Source: a virus
Virus record (IMG/VR): IMGVR_UViG_3300021509_000004
Location: 1-40,003 of that record
Strand: one strand, 5' to 3'
Length of the DNA stretch: 40,003 nt
The notes under the pieces are model-generated. The model did no database searches. It worked only from the letters and a program-made list of their open reading frames with translations, and was not told where the DNA came from. The position numbers and the translations under genes are program-made. Positions 14,592 to 24,400 of the stretch are shown here, in pieces. The stretch's first letter is position 1. Each line of letters starts with the position of its first letter.

Positions 14592-17320
14592 TATGCCTCG
14601 ACAATGCTAATGTTGACAAGCTGTTCCCATTTGGGTTCGCCGTGTTCTTTATACTGCTGAACCTGTCCAACCAGGGCCGAAATCCAACCTCGGATAGTTG
14701 TCCAGGGGAAGGAGACCAGGATAGGTTCGGGCTTGGCCGCTGCAATCTTCAGGTGTTCCACTAATTCTTCAGCGCTGCGCGTGCAATGTGTTCTGTCCAT
14801 CAACTCCAGGTCATCGGCGATAGTCAGCGTAACGGAGTGGACGTAAGCCGGTTCAGGCCGTACCAGGCACTCTACATTGTAGCTGCGCAGGCGGGGTGTT
14901 TTGGTATTGTCAGTTGTGTAGAGATGAAACTCAAGCTGAAGGCTTGTAGCCTCGATTTCGTCGCCGAAATGGAGAGTGTTAGTGCTGGAATATTGAGAAA
15001 TCGTCCCCAGGTAATATAGCGTATCTTCGCCATCAAGCCGATAGTAAACATCAATCCACGTGCCGTCTGGCACGTCGGCTTCAATGGTCACTTCATTAAA
15101 GTATTTCTTGGCTGCATACAAGCCCCCATTCCACCAGGGTGTCCGCAGCAAGCCAAAGAATTCATAACGCGCATCCGCCCAATCATAGTGGTTTTCCGTG
15201 TTGGGGGAGAATTTGACATAGCGAATGTGCTGGGCGTCCATAAACCACAAGCGCAATTCGTTGCCGATGGTGCTGGTAAATGTCAGCCCTCGAATGCGTG
15301 TGTCGTGGGTAAACCCGGCCACAAGCGGAAGCCAGCCAATACCGTTGTAGGCTAAGATATGCGACCAGCCTGAGCCTTCGCTGTCTATGACGGCGAACAG
15401 CCAGTTGGCCGCCGAGACCATATGAGTTACCGGCCCCTCAAAACCTTTGGGCAGGCCAGCCCGACGGTCGGGGCCAACGGTAGTAACCGAGCTTCCCGTC
15501 CAACGCCACAGGCCGGAGAGAACGTTGATGTAGATGTTGTCCGACCAGGTTTTCATATATTTGCCGTTGGTGCTGTGCTTCTGGTCTTCGTAGCTGAAAT
15601 AACTATGGGCCAGCCAGTCTTTATCAATGTACCAAAGGCCGTCTTCTTTGCTGACTACAACTACGTCGTTGAACAAGGTAAAGCCGGTTACCTTGGACGT
15701 GTTGTCTCCAACTGCGATGTCCGCACTCCAGTCTATCCCGTTGTTGGAATAGTTAATCTTGTGGTTGCCGTTTGACTTCCACAAGTAGCCCTTGCCGATG
15801 AAGAAGATATATGCTTTGTAGCCTGCATCGTGCCAGTTTGAACCGTCAAAATAAACGACGTTTTTGTCGTCTCCATACGCTACCCACAGTTTATCGTCAA
15901 AGACAATCATTGAGGTAGCGACATCGCCGGTGTCCGAGCCGTAGGCCCAATACCATTTTTGGTCGGCCTCCGACCATTTCCAAACCATATCTTCACAGGC
16001 TACATACAGTTCACCTTTATACTCGGCGAAGAAGGCTTCCTCGTCCGGCCACAAATTCCAGTTGACTAGAAATTGGAGGCTATAATCGCTGGATACATCC
16101 GTCCAGTTACTCCCGTCCGCCGAATACATACACTTGCCGCCGCTATACCCAGCATCGGGGTCGGCCACAACCTCGAAGTATGGCTGAGTGAAGTCCTCGT
16201 CTGTGTAGACGACAAGCCAAAGTTTCTCGGTGCCAGTTGGAGTATAGTCAGCAATGTCTGCCCTCTCCCAACGCAAGGCCCAACCCGTCATTCCTGTGAT
16301 GTCTACTTCGGCAATCTTCGTGCCGGGCTTATCTCCATTGTCGTTATATAAAGCAACTTTCAAGTTAGGCGTATGTGCGTGGGCGATAGGCGTGCGGCGT
16401 ACACGCACAGTTAGATAGCGCACAATCTGGTCAGTGGAAAACTGCTGTGCGATATACTTAACGTTCTGGCCCTTTTCCGTCCAGGGCAAACCAATCATCT
16501 TGCCCTTGTCGGAAACGTGATAAGGCCAGGCCGTGTCAGTAACTGTCAGCTTCGCCTCTGGCCCAAGGATGGCTTGGTGTTCTACGCGGCAGTCAAGATT
16601 CCATCCAAAGCGCATAGTCTCCGGGTCTTCAAAGTATTCCCAACCCATTCCGTGTTTCCAGGTGTCCTGCGAGAATGCGGAGTAGGGATAAGTAAGGTCG
16701 GAGTGTTTTTCCATTCCGCCGCGTAGTCCAGCCCCAAACTGCGAAGCAAGCTGGCAGCTATAACTCCGCAGATTGTGGGGCGTCATATAACCTACGCCGT
16801 CCACAACCACGTGATACTTAACGCCTGCCTGGTCATCATTAACAAGAAGGGCTAAGTCCCAACCAGAAATCTGCGACCAACTTCCTTCATACTTGAAGGA
16901 CACAAGGTCGGGGTCGTCGGTGTTGTAGCCAACATCATACCAGGCCGCGCAATATTTCAGGTTCTGGCTGTCCGCGCCCGAATAGACAACGAGGAAATAA
17001 TACTTGTCGCTTTTACATAGAACGGGGTCGGGGAAGACCGCCGTTTTCCAAATCATACAATACGGAGGCCAGACATCATCGTTATTGAACGTCCACGTCC
17101 CCTCGGTGACTTTGGTTGACCCGTTCAGCCCGGCAACGCTTGCTGCCGTGCCCTCGCGCAACTCCCAACGCAAGACGCTAAGCTCGGTTGTACCGCCACA
17201 CGGCAGCCGAGCCAGAGGGACGCTGACGTGCTTCAGGTATTTGTCGGCGTCCACCTGAAAGCAGACGGCATAGCGCGTAGGCGTGTTTGTACCCTGCCCT
17301 AAGATGTGTCCCTGTCTCAT
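14591..17320 (-). CDS. Large tail protein with beta-propeller-like repeats, 909 aa (nozzle/hub candidate)
   Basis: The N-terminal 190 residues form beta-sandwich-like sequence (CFQVDADKYLKHVSVPLARL; YYFLVVYSGAD). A second similar sandwich lies near 290-400 (KYIAQQFSTDQIVRYLTVRVRR ... KLWLVVYTDEDF). From about 420 to 720 there are repeated propeller-like blades with W-rich strands (LWVAYGDDKNVVYFDGSNW, LWKSNGN, LWYIDKDW, LWRWTGSSV). A C-terminal region (about 740-909) has further strands and a helix. Proteins of this size and build placed after the adaptor gene are typical tail nozzle or hub proteins of short-tailed phages. This is inference from order and composition. The ATG follows GGAGGTAAG, which lies in the end of the preceding small gene. 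Confidence 0.65.
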   Translation of the reverse strand: MRQGHILGQGTNTPTRYAVCFQVDADKYLKHVSVPLARLPCGGTTELSVLRWELREGTAASVAGLNGSTKVTEGTWTFNNDDVWPPYCMIWKTAVFPDPVLCKSDKYYFLVVYSGADSQNLKYCAAWYDVGYNTDDPDLVSFKYEGSWSQISGWDLALLVNDDQAGVKYHVVVDGVGYMTPHNLRSYSCQLASQFGAGLRGGMEKHSDLTYPYSAFSQDTWKHGMGWEYFEDPETMRFGWNLDCRVEHQAILGPEAKLTVTDTAWPYHVSDKGKMIGLPWTEKGQNVKYIAQQFSTDQIVRYLTVRVRRTPIAHAHTPNLKVALYNDNGDKPGTKIAEVDITGMTGWALRWERADIADYTPTGTEKLWLVVYTDEDFTQPYFEVVADPDAGYSGGKCMYSADGSNWTDVSSDYSLQFLVNWNLWPDEEAFFAEYKGELYVACEDMVWKWSEADQKWYWAYGSDTGDVATSMIVFDDKLWVAYGDDKNVVYFDGSNWHDAGYKAYIFFIGKGYLWKSNGNHKINYSNNGIDWSADIAVGDNTSKVTGFTLFNDVVVVSKEDGLWYIDKDWLAHSYFSYEDQKHSTNGKYMKTWSDNIYINVLSGLWRWTGSSVTTVGPDRRAGLPKGFEGPVTHMVSAANWLFAVIDSEGSGWSHILAYNGIGWLPLVAGFTHDTRIRGLTFTSTIGNELRLWFMDAQHIRYVKFSPNTENHYDWADARYEFFGLLRTPWWNGGLYAAKKYFNEVTIEADVPDGTWIDVYYRLDGEDTLYYLGTISQYSSTNTLHFGDEIEATSLQLEFHLYTTDNTKTPRLRSYNVECLVRPEPAYVHSVTLTIADDLELMDRTHCTRSAEELVEHLKIAAAKPEPILVSFPWTTIRGWISALVGQVQQYKEHGEPKWEQLVNISIVEA

Positions 17321-17321
17321 C

Positions 17322-17456
17322 TTACCTCCGCACAGGCGGCATAGGGCGTTCTTTTTCCTTTACTTGTTGCGCCGGGACGGAGATGACTATTTTCTCCCCG
17401 TCCTTGAGGCGCGGGAATTTAACGTCCTGTATGCGAATTTTCCGACGCTTAGCCAT
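17322..17456 (-). CDS. Small basic hypothetical protein, 44 aa
   Basis: This short gene is read as MAKRRKIRIQDV ... and ends in PPVRR. It begins in a TAATG overlap with the adaptor gene's stop and ends one base before the start of the 909-residue tail protein, whose ribosome binding site GGAGG lies in its last codons. The tight fit on both sides argues that it is translated. The protein is basic at both ends with a beta-like middle (KIVISVPAQQV). No function is recognised. Confidence 0.6.
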   Translation of the reverse strand: MAKRRKIRIQDVKFPRLKDGEKIVISVPAQQVKEKERPMPPVRR

Positions 17457-18256
17457 TAGTCTCTCCGTGGCGGGAAGGGGCGCTGTTGCTTTTCCATAAT
17501 GTACTCAGCCATCTGTGCGTGATACTGCGCCCATTCCATATCTTCCGTAATATCCTGTCCTGCACCCTTGTGCCCGGACAACTCGAACAGATTGGCCGCA
17601 GCGCGGTGAATGATGTAGGCTTCGGGTACGGTCGTTTTCCAGTTGACGGCGAAAGACTGATTACTGGCAGTAGCGGGGAAAGTCCCGTAGATGGTAAGCT
17701 GTGTTTCGCTGTCTACGGACTTAATCAGATACTTGCCCTTGTTAGCACCCGACTTAATGAACAAAACATCGCCTTCCTCCACGCCATCCGTGATAAAGGT
17801 TGAACCGGATGAAGTGAAGGTAGACTGGTCTTTAGTGGTCGAGCCGTCAGTCCCATCCGCCGTGCCCGCCGGGAATAACTCCCAAGGAGGAGTAATGCAG
17901 ACAAACCGCATCTTCTTGTTGTCATATGCCTGTCCCAAAGTCTCGTGCAAGAAGAGCGTGTCGCCATCCACGTGCCAGGCCCGGAGACGATGCCACGAAT
18001 TGCCCGCCGTGATAGGTTCAACATAGACAGCGAACAAGTCTTCTACCCCATAGGGCAAGTCGTATTCATAGGTCTCATCATCGTAGGTCGTGTCCTTGAC
18101 GATGATGACATCGTACCAGGAGGGCCAGGCAAGCTGGATGGCCTTGTTTATAGCCTCCTCCTTTTCGTCCTGCGACCATCTCTGATGTGCCGTGTCGTCC
18201 AGCCGCTTCCCAAGGGTGGAGACTAGTTGGGCCAGCGTCCTTGGGCGTGCCCTCAT
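17456..18256 (-). CDS. Head-tail adaptor-like protein, 266 aa
   Basis: The start follows GGAGGTGACAA. The N-terminal 60 residues (LAQLVSTLGKRLDDTAHQRWSQDEKEEAINKAIQLAWPSWYDV) have the helical layout of phage adaptor proteins, which bind under the portal: a residue run of the type W-s-x-x-E-x-x-x-x-I-N-x-A. The middle is beta-rich (YEYDLPYGVEDLFAVYVEP; TLFLHETLG; KMRFVCITPPWEL). An inserted Gly/Thr/Ser segment (about 130-190) follows, then a helical end (AYIIHRAAANLFELSG). Position after the capsid genes and before the large tail protein supports an adaptor (T7 gp11-like or gp6-like). The specific homologue is not identified. Confidence 0.65.
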   Translation of the reverse strand: MRARPRTLAQLVSTLGKRLDDTAHQRWSQDEKEEAINKAIQLAWPSWYDVIIVKDTTYDDETYEYDLPYGVEDLFAVYVEPITAGNSWHRLRAWHVDGDTLFLHETLGQAYDNKKMRFVCITPPWELFPAGTADGTDGSTTKDQSTFTSSGSTFITDGVEEGDVLFIKSGANKGKYLIKSVDSETQLTIYGTFPATASNQSFAVNWKTTVPEAYIIHRAAANLFELSGHKGAGQDITEDMEWAQYHAQMAEYIMEKQQRPFPPRRD

Positions 18257-18269
18257 TTGTCACCTCCAA

Positions 18270-18602
18270 TTACGGCTGAACGGCAAAGATGTCCAGAAGC
18301 TCGAACTCCTCACCTGAGTTGGCCGACACAAACAGCAGGCCATTGGCACACTTATGGCCGTTAGCCGGGAAACGAACTTTCAGTACCGAACCGGCCTTAT
18401 TGGTCACCCACGTCATAATCGGCGTGCCACTAATAGACGTGGCATCGTAGATTTTCAGGGTGGCAGAACCGCTAGCCAAGGCTCGCGTTCTGATAACAAG
18501 GCGGTAAACCGTGCAGGCCCCGTTGACCAGCCGGATACCGTTGCTATCAATAACAACTGCGCCCCGCAGGGGGCTAAGCGTGTCCAGATTTGTTACAGCC
18601 AT
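18270..18602 (-). CDS. Small beta-sandwich protein, 110 aa (paralogue of the 34448 gene)
   Basis: The product is almost entirely beta: VYRLVIRTRAL, ATLKIYDATSISGTPIMTWV, SVLKVRFPANGH, GLLFVSANSGEEF. The segment A-T-L-K-I-Y-D-x-T-S-x-S-G-T and the later N-G-L motif are shared with the protein encoded at 34448-34774. The two are therefore probably paralogues, about 16 kb apart. Proteins like this are frequent near phage capsid and tail genes as decoration or connector subunits. Lying just before the adaptor gene, it may be a head-decoration or head-tail junction protein. Confidence 0.6.
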   Translation of the reverse strand: MAVTNLDTLSPLRGAVVIDSNGIRLVNGACTVYRLVIRTRALASGSATLKIYDATSISGTPIMTWVTNKAGSVLKVRFPANGHKCANGLLFVSANSGEEFELLDIFAVQP

Positions 18603-18614
18603 TTTCTTACCTCA

Positions 18615-19001
18615 CTATTCAGTGGTTGTGCTGATTGCGTTAATCAGCGCCTCGTGTTTCTTCCAGTGTTCGCGCAACTGCTCTAGCGAATCAAACATTT
18701 CGCCGCAGATGATGCACGCACAGTGGTATTCCGGTCGAGCCAGAAGCTGCTCGACCATATCATCATAGGTCTCGAAACCAGGATAGACCTCGCGCCCCTC
18801 TATTAGTTTGGCGTACTCCTGGGGAGTTAGAGACATCTGGCACCACTGGATTCCCTCCCGTGGGTTGGGAACATCCCAGGGAAGAAACTGGAGATAGAGA
18901 GGATATTCGTGAACACCCTCTACCCGTGGGCCAATCTCTACCTTGAGCATACGCCCTTGAGTAACGATTAAAATAGGAAGTGATTTCTTTTTCCTAGCCA
19001 T
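18615..19001 (-). CDS. C2H2 zinc-finger protein in the capsid operon, 128 aa
   Basis: The N-terminal basic patch MARKKKS is followed by beta-rich sequence and a helical middle (TPQEYAKLIEG ... YDDMVEQLL). The C-terminal part holds a clear C2H2 finger: CIICGEMFDSLEQLREHWKKH (about residues 95-116), with Cys-x2-Cys and His-x4-His. A zinc finger in a head-gene operon is unusual. It could be a regulatory protein expressed late, or a structural protein stabilised by zinc. The gene has an excellent ribosome binding site (GAGGAGGAGAG). No family is recognised beyond the finger. Confidence 0.65.
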   Translation of the reverse strand: MARKKKSLPILIVTQGRMLKVEIGPRVEGVHEYPLYLQFLPWDVPNPREGIQWCQMSLTPQEYAKLIEGREVYPGFETYDDMVEQLLARPEYHCACIICGEMFDSLEQLREHWKKHEALINAISTTTE

Positions 19002-19023
19002 CTCTCCTCCTCGTGATGTAGAG

Positions 19024-19048
19024 GGGGAGGGGGTCTAGCCCCCTCCCC
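19024..19048 (-). repeat. G/C hairpin between decoration-like and zinc-finger genes
   Basis: GGGGAGGGGG (19024-19033) is perfectly complementary to 19039-19048, with a five-base loop TCTAG. It lies in the 64-base gap after the decoration-like gene (stop at 19066). There is no T-tract on either strand. Its very stable stem could slow polymerase or protect the upstream mRNA from 3' degradation. Confidence 0.6.
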
Positions 19049-19065
19049 ATACTATTCAGTTGTCA

Positions 19066-19512
19066 CTAGACGTTCGGCCACTCGATGTACCGCACAACCA
19101 GGGTGGCTGCGGGCTTCTGCTCGTCGGACGTAGCCTGGTCGGTGCAGGTCACCTCCACACCCAACACATACCCAGCGTTCAGCACATAGCCGAATGCGCC
19201 GAAGTCGTGCTCGATGTCGTCCGCGAGGTCGCCGCTGTTGTTGTCAATAGTCGAGCCAACCTGCGTGGTGCCGCTACCGTCATCCTTGCGGTCATACAGC
19301 TTATACTCCTGCTTAGAGTAATTGCCGTTTGACTTCTGAGCGATGTCAGCACCAAAGATGATGGACACACCAACCAGCATTACATCCACGCCAGCGGGGT
19401 TAGCCCAATGGCCGATGCAGACGGTTTGGCCGTCTGCAATGTTCGCCTGGTTGAGGCCGACGCAATCGGTCTTAATCTCGTTCTCGCGCTTGATATTTAA
19501 GAACCTGCCCAT
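19066..19512 (-). CDS. Capsid decoration-like protein, 148 aa
   Basis: It lies immediately downstream of the major capsid gene, the usual place of head-decoration or head-fiber genes. The product is beta-rich (DVMLVGVSIIFGADIA, YKLYDRKDDGSGTTQVGSTI, GYVLGVEVTC, PAATLVVRYIEW) and has the polar, Gly/Asn/Asp-rich loops of an exposed jelly-roll-like protein. It carries no enzyme motif. A role in stabilising the expanded capsid is inferred from position and composition. It is flanked by stable hairpins on both sides, so its mRNA may be separately stabilised from that of the capsid gene. Confidence 0.55.
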   Translation of the reverse strand: MGRFLNIKRENEIKTDCVGLNQANIADGQTVCIGHWANPAGVDVMLVGVSIIFGADIAQKSNGNYSKQEYKLYDRKDDGSGTTQVGSTIDNNSGDLADDIEHDFGAFGYVLNAGYVLGVEVTCTDQATSDEQKPAATLVVRYIEWPNV

Positions 19513-19548
19513 TTCTTAACCTCGTTTTCCTCCCAAGACTATGGGGTA

Positions 19549-19611
19549 CTAGGGGGAGGCGAGTAAAGTAACCTTCGCCTCCCCTGGCGAATTCCCTTTA
19601 CTCGGCCCTAG
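19549..19611 (-). promoter_or_regulatory. Bistable RNA structure downstream of the major capsid gene
   Basis: Two exclusive folds are visible. Fold one is a long arm: CTAGGG (19549-19554) with CCCTAG (19606-19611), GAGTAAAG (19561-19568) with CTTTACTC (19596-19603), and TTCGCC (19574-19579) with GGCGAA (19586-19591). Fold two is a perfect ten-base stem GGGGAGGCGA (19553-19562) with 19575-19584. There is no T-tract. It may be a partial terminator, processing site or mRNA-stability element that lets capsid transcripts exceed those of downstream genes. Confidence 0.5.
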
Positions 19612-19613
19612 AA

Positions 19614-20768
19614 CTACTTGGTCGTGGAGAAGTTGTAAATCTTCGCCATCGTCTTCTCGTTCTTGACCTTCCAACCGTACACACCGTAGGCCCGGCGTGC
19701 CTGGTGCGCCTTGCCCGGAATGGTTGCGTCCCACTCGGTCAGGCCCAGGTTGCCTAGCACCACAGAGGAGATGTCCTCCGTCCGCAGCAGGTACAACTCA
19801 TCGGGCTTAACCAGGTGGTCAATCATCAGGTCAAGGTCGCCGAAGTCGGTCTCGATGTGGTCAATGCGCGCGCCGCCCACACGCTCGGCCCGCTCGGTCG
19901 TGATAAGACCACGATACCAGGCGGTCATCTTGCGCTTGGGCCAGGTGTTGCCGACCATCAGGTCAGGCACATAGGAAGCGCCGCAAGCCTTGAAAATACT
20001 CTCCAAGGTGTCAATCAAGTCCTTCTCCTCCAGAGCCGCGCCGGACTTGTCGGTCAGGTTGGTGGACAAGAAGGTTGCCAGGCCGCCAGATGCATAAGGC
20101 TCGTCATTGGTGGAGGGGGCATTCCTCTTACCATAGATAAGAGACCTCTCCATAGCCTGATACATCTCGCGCAGGCGCTTGTCGAGACGATAGTTCAGAA
20201 GCTCGGCTCCCGACATACCGTGATACTGGATTTGAGTGTCCTCGATGAAAATCTCCGCATCCTCAGACCAGATTTGCGGATAGTTGTAGTATTGTGCAAT
20301 CTCAACGTTGCGAGCAGCACCGGGGGCACTACCCTGAAGCTGGGCGTTACCCACATTGTACACAGCCGTGTTGTCGTTGTGGGTTGCCGGAGTGGTACCA
20401 GCAAAACCCCGCTTCACATAAAGGTCGTTGCCCTCGATATACTTCACCCATACAAGCTCATCCTCAATGAGGAGAACGTCACCGGGGCGGAAATACCCGC
20501 CGTGGTCAACGGTAATCTTGGTGTCGTTCTGACCAAGATTGCCAGCCATATTGATGGCGTCCTCCAGAGGGATGAGAGTATCCTCCTGCCACTCATACTT
20601 GAGGTTGTGCACAACACCACCACTCCCCAAACCGACGGTCGTGAGCAGGGGATAATCATCGGGGCAAATCATATCCAGATGGTCTTCGAGAGACCGAATG
20701 GGCTGAAAGCCCGCCAACTCCGTTGCGAAAGTGCTCTCAGGGCCGACCCGAACAGTCCCTAAAGCCAT
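19614..20768 (-). CDS. Major capsid protein, 384 aa
   Basis: The product has the expected size for an HK97-fold capsid subunit and follows a scaffold gene. Recognisable blocks are LDMICPDDYPLLTTVG near the N-terminus and a beta-rich insert (DHGGYFRPGDVLLIEDE ... VKRGFAGTTPATH), the DVLLI...RG..GT..A.H pattern common in the DUF5309/SU10-type capsid family. A long helix follows (LNYRLDKRLREMYQAMERSLIYG), then PDLMVGNTWPKRKM and a C-terminal beta domain ending in YGVYGWKVKNEKTMAKIYN. About 415 copies form the shell in typical T=7 phages, but the number here is unknown. Its ribosome binding site is AGGTGAG. The transcript is followed by a strong RNA hairpin. Confidence 0.9.
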   Translation of the reverse strand: MALGTVRVGPESTFATELAGFQPIRSLEDHLDMICPDDYPLLTTVGLGSGGVVHNLKYEWQEDTLIPLEDAINMAGNLGQNDTKITVDHGGYFRPGDVLLIEDELVWVKYIEGNDLYVKRGFAGTTPATHNDNTAVYNVGNAQLQGSAPGAARNVEIAQYYNYPQIWSEDAEIFIEDTQIQYHGMSGAELLNYRLDKRLREMYQAMERSLIYGKRNAPSTNDEPYASGGLATFLSTNLTDKSGAALEEKDLIDTLESIFKACGASYVPDLMVGNTWPKRKMTAWYRGLITTERAERVGGARIDHIETDFGDLDLMIDHLVKPDELYLLRTEDISSVVLGNLGLTEWDATIPGKAHQARRAYGVYGWKVKNEKTMAKIYNFSTTK

Positions 20769-20775
20769 TTCTCAC

Positions 20776-21462
20776 CTAGACTTTTGTACTAGCGCCCTTC
20801 TCCGTCTGTTTCCGAAGAGTAGGGTCGGTGGCTAAGAGGAAGTCCAAACCTCTGTCCACGCCCTTCTCTTTTGCTGCTTTTCGCATTGCTGATAGTTCGT
20901 CAGGAGCGGGCGCGGCGGGTTCCGATGGCCGTCCGCCCACATAGCCTAACGAACGCTTGTCACCTTTTGCTTTTGCCACTTCAGTCTCCAAGCGTTTTCT
21001 TTCGTTTAGCTGCTTTTTCAGATATTCGTAAGCTGCGGCACTGACATCCGCCTCGGTTCTGCAATTTGCATACACCTCGGCGGGAATCTCAGGCCAGTCT
21101 TGTCGGTAACGTGCAATGGCTTGCTGAAGCCGAGACGCCCGCTCAATCTCTTCCAATGCCGGTCTAGCGTGGCCCAGCGTAGTCTGTATGTATGATTCCA
21201 GGTGTGCTATTTTGGCATTGAAGAGTTCAGCTTGTTCCTGCATCTTCTGCTCTAGCTCTGCCAGCGCAGCCAGGGCACGTTCCTTTTCCTTACGCTCAGC
21301 AGCTATTTTCTTATCTAGGCTAGAGCGGAGTGCGTCCAAGTCCCGCTGCGGAACCATCTTTTCGGGCGTCCCTTCCTCTGGAACCCCGGCTTGCGGTTGA
21401 GGCGTCCCCTCTGCGGAACTCTCTTCCTGGGTCTCCACTTTGGGCTTGGTCTCATCAGACAT
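20776..21462 (-). CDS. Capsid scaffold protein, 228 aa
   Basis: The gene is directly upstream of the capsid gene in the same operon. The N-terminal 40 residues are acidic and disordered (Glu/Pro/Gln-rich). Residues about 40-100 form a long coiled coil (LRSSLDKKIAAERKEKERALAALAELEQKMQEQ ... KIAHLESYIQ). The C-terminus is helical and basic. This layout (acidic start, coiled coil, basic helical end contacting the capsid) is characteristic of scaffolding proteins. It would assemble the procapsid core and then leave or be cleaved. No protease is encoded nearby other than the membrane-anchored metalloprotease at 32603. Confidence 0.82.
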   Translation of the reverse strand: MSDETKPKVETQEESSAEGTPQPQAGVPEEGTPEKMVPQRDLDALRSSLDKKIAAERKEKERALAALAELEQKMQEQAELFNAKIAHLESYIQTTLGHARPALEEIERASRLQQAIARYRQDWPEIPAEVYANCRTEADVSAAAYEYLKKQLNERKRLETEVAKAKGDKRSLGYVGGRPSEPAAPAPDELSAMRKAAKEKGVDRGLDFLLATDPTLRKQTEKGASTKV

Positions 21463-21465
21463 TTT

Positions 21466-24400
21466 CTATCTCCTCAGTTGCCATCGTGCGCGTCCGGTTA
21501 CACGCGGCGCGCCCACCGATGGTATAGTTGGCCTAGGCGCTCGTGGCCGCCGGAACGTCCTAGACCCAAAGCGGCTAAAGAGGCGGCGTAGGTATTGCAG
21601 CCACTCATCAAAGTCCATACTACCGCCATACTTACGGTGCAATGCCTTGAGGACATTGCGTGCGCCTTCCGATAAGGCCGCGCGTCCAAACCAGAAGGCG
21701 ACCAACTCGCCCATCACAAGGGGGCCAGCGTCCATTACGAATTCCTGCCACGACATTCGGCTATACCCTCCGCGACCTCCACCTCGGCCACGGCCCCAAT
21801 AGCCACGACGACCTCCCCCACCTCCGCCTCTGCCTCCGCCCTCGCCACGCGGTATCCAATCGGGGTCATAGTATTTGACGTAGATGGGGTGAGTTTTCTT
21901 GAACTCTTCCCAAGCATCGAACAGGGCAACAAGTTCCGGGTGGGCTTTGAGAAACTCGCGCCGTTCTTTACTGCGGCGGGGAAGAGCGCGATAGGCGTTA
22001 TAAACAGGCTCAAGCTCTGGCGTGAGAAGAGACCAGAATTGCTCGTTTTCTTGTCTGGCCTGTTTATATTCCGCAGGGTCGCCGATGTCGTGCCGTGGTA
22101 ATTCGTCAATCAACCAATTGATGGCATCGGTATAAATCTCATCGTCCAGATATTCTCGAACCGACCTTTCGAGAATAGCTGCGACGACAGGATTATTCCG
22201 TGCCCATTCGCCTAGCTTCCCAGGAGGAACACTCTCATAGTAGAAGTCCCAAAAGCGGCGAGAGGGCGAATTAGGCGGGAAGTATTTCTTCAAGAGCGGG
22301 TCATCCCACAAATCTGTCTCGCCATTCAGCGCGCGCTGAAGAAGTTGATATGCTTGCTGATATTCGGCCTCTTCTTCCTCCGTGGGCGGTGTATACTTTT
22401 CTATGCCCTCTTCTAGCTTTTCTTTAGCTTCTGCACCCGCCTCCATCGCGGCTCTCTCTGCCTCCTCCGCCGAGATATACTCGCCTTCTTCGCCCTTGCG
22501 CGCCGTAGGGCCATAGGCATATTTCTCTCGTGTCGGAGGTTCAGGTGGCACCCAAGGCCCAACTTCATCGCCCACCCGTGCTTTGAACTCCCGGACAAAA
22601 TCCGGTTCGTGTATAGGGCCTTCGCCAAATGGGGGCCTTCTACCTGGAGGCAGCTTTTCCTCCCAGTCCGCCGGTAAAAGCTGAAGCCATAGAGCCAATT
22701 CCTGGTCAGGAATTTGGTTGTACTCTTGCCCCAAGAAGAGTTCGGCGAAGCGGGGGCCGAACACCTCCTTGACCCGCTTCCTGGCAAGAGACCGTGGCTC
22801 TAGTGAATTCCAGAATCTCCAAATAAGGCTAATTACCATCTCACGGTCGCTGTGTTTGAGGTCGGTATACTCGCTAACCGTGAAGATGGGGGTCTTTGCC
22901 AGTGCTTCGTCTAACTCTTTCTCAATATCTGTTCCCCTCCAATCGGGGTGAAGCCTCAGAATTCGCTCTTTGAATTCCGGGGCTGTAACATCTAGTTTGG
23001 TTTCTAGAATAGATTCTTTGTATTCCTGGAGTTTAGTTAGTGCCTCATCCAGGTCAGGATGTGCTTCACGATACTTGATGTTATCCGGGTATTCCAGGGC
23101 TAAATACGCAGCATATTCATCAACTAAGTCCGGCCATTGGCGACTAAAATAGTCATTGTAGAATAAGTCCCAAGTCTGTGCAACCTGGTTGTTTAATTCC
23201 CGGTAAATCGCGTCGGTCGGGTCATCGTTGCGAGCCATAAACTGGAGAATCTCGTCCCTGGTAAACAACCGGGGTTCCATTGAACTGCGGACTTCCCGTG
23301 CCACATCTGCCATTGTGCGAGGCAGATTGGCTAACATCCGCTGCTTTTCTTCGGGCGGGGCAGCATACCATCTATCGAGGAAAGTGCGCATCGCCTGGGC
23401 TTTCGGCCCATCACGCCACTCAAGATATTGCTTGCGATTCCTCTCTAGATAGTTATACCACTCGTCCAGGATTTCGTCATTTTTCTCCCACCATTGCCGA
23501 CGTTTTTCAGCGAAGTACTCGCGTGCCCGTTCATATTCCGGTGTACCCAGGGGATAAAGTTTCTGTGCCTCAACCCACTCGCGTTCTAGGCGTCCACGCT
23601 CTTCGTAGGCTTTTTGAACTTCATCTTGAAGCTCGACAATTCTTTGCCAATCTTCGGGCGTCATCTTGCCCGACGCTACATCCCAATACCCAAAGGCTAG
23701 CTGACGTAAGCGATACTCAGGGTAAAGCTCATAAAATTCCTTCAAGGCATTGCGGTCGCCCTGTTCATACTTTTGCCGAGCAACGCGATAGATTTGCCCG
23801 ATACCCCGCATCGTCATTTCGGCTTCAGGATAAAACTTAACGTTTCCTACACCGAAAGCGTGCGGTAACCCCGACCAACTCCACGCACTAGGCACAGCCA
23901 CTTGCCGGGCTGCATACTGAACGGCCAAATCCCAAGCGGGGCCTTTCTTGGTCTTGAACGCCTCCCACGCTTCTTCTTCGGTGATGGCCCCTGTGCCAGC
24001 CAGATTAGCCAACCATTGATACCGCCAATATTGCTCGCCCAGGGACACGCGGGGCAAGCCCAAGACATCCCGAATTGCCCCTTCGGGGTTGAGACCTTCG
24101 GGCGGGACATCGAAGCCCATTTGCTTGAGTAAGTCTCGGAAAATAATTGACCCGCCTCGAACACCCCGGTTACCCGACCACCACGAGCCATCTATGAAAA
24201 CGTGTGAAGCCGGTAGATAACGTTTGATTGTTTGTGCTAGCCCCGGATGATGTTGTTCAATATGAGGCAGCATTGCGTTGACGGCAAAGACGGCAGTTTG
24301 AAGAGCGGGGTTAGCACTCAAGATGTTGTCTATAAGAAGAATTTCCCGGCCACGTCCAATATCCCCCCACCGGCCAGGCAAGAATGTTTCGCCAAAGAAG

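Noticed and set aside
19815-20762. Plus-strand open frame of 315 codons opposite the major capsid gene
   Set aside because: It is antisense to a well-supported capsid gene on the minus strand, has no ribosome binding site, and arises from the codon pattern of that gene.
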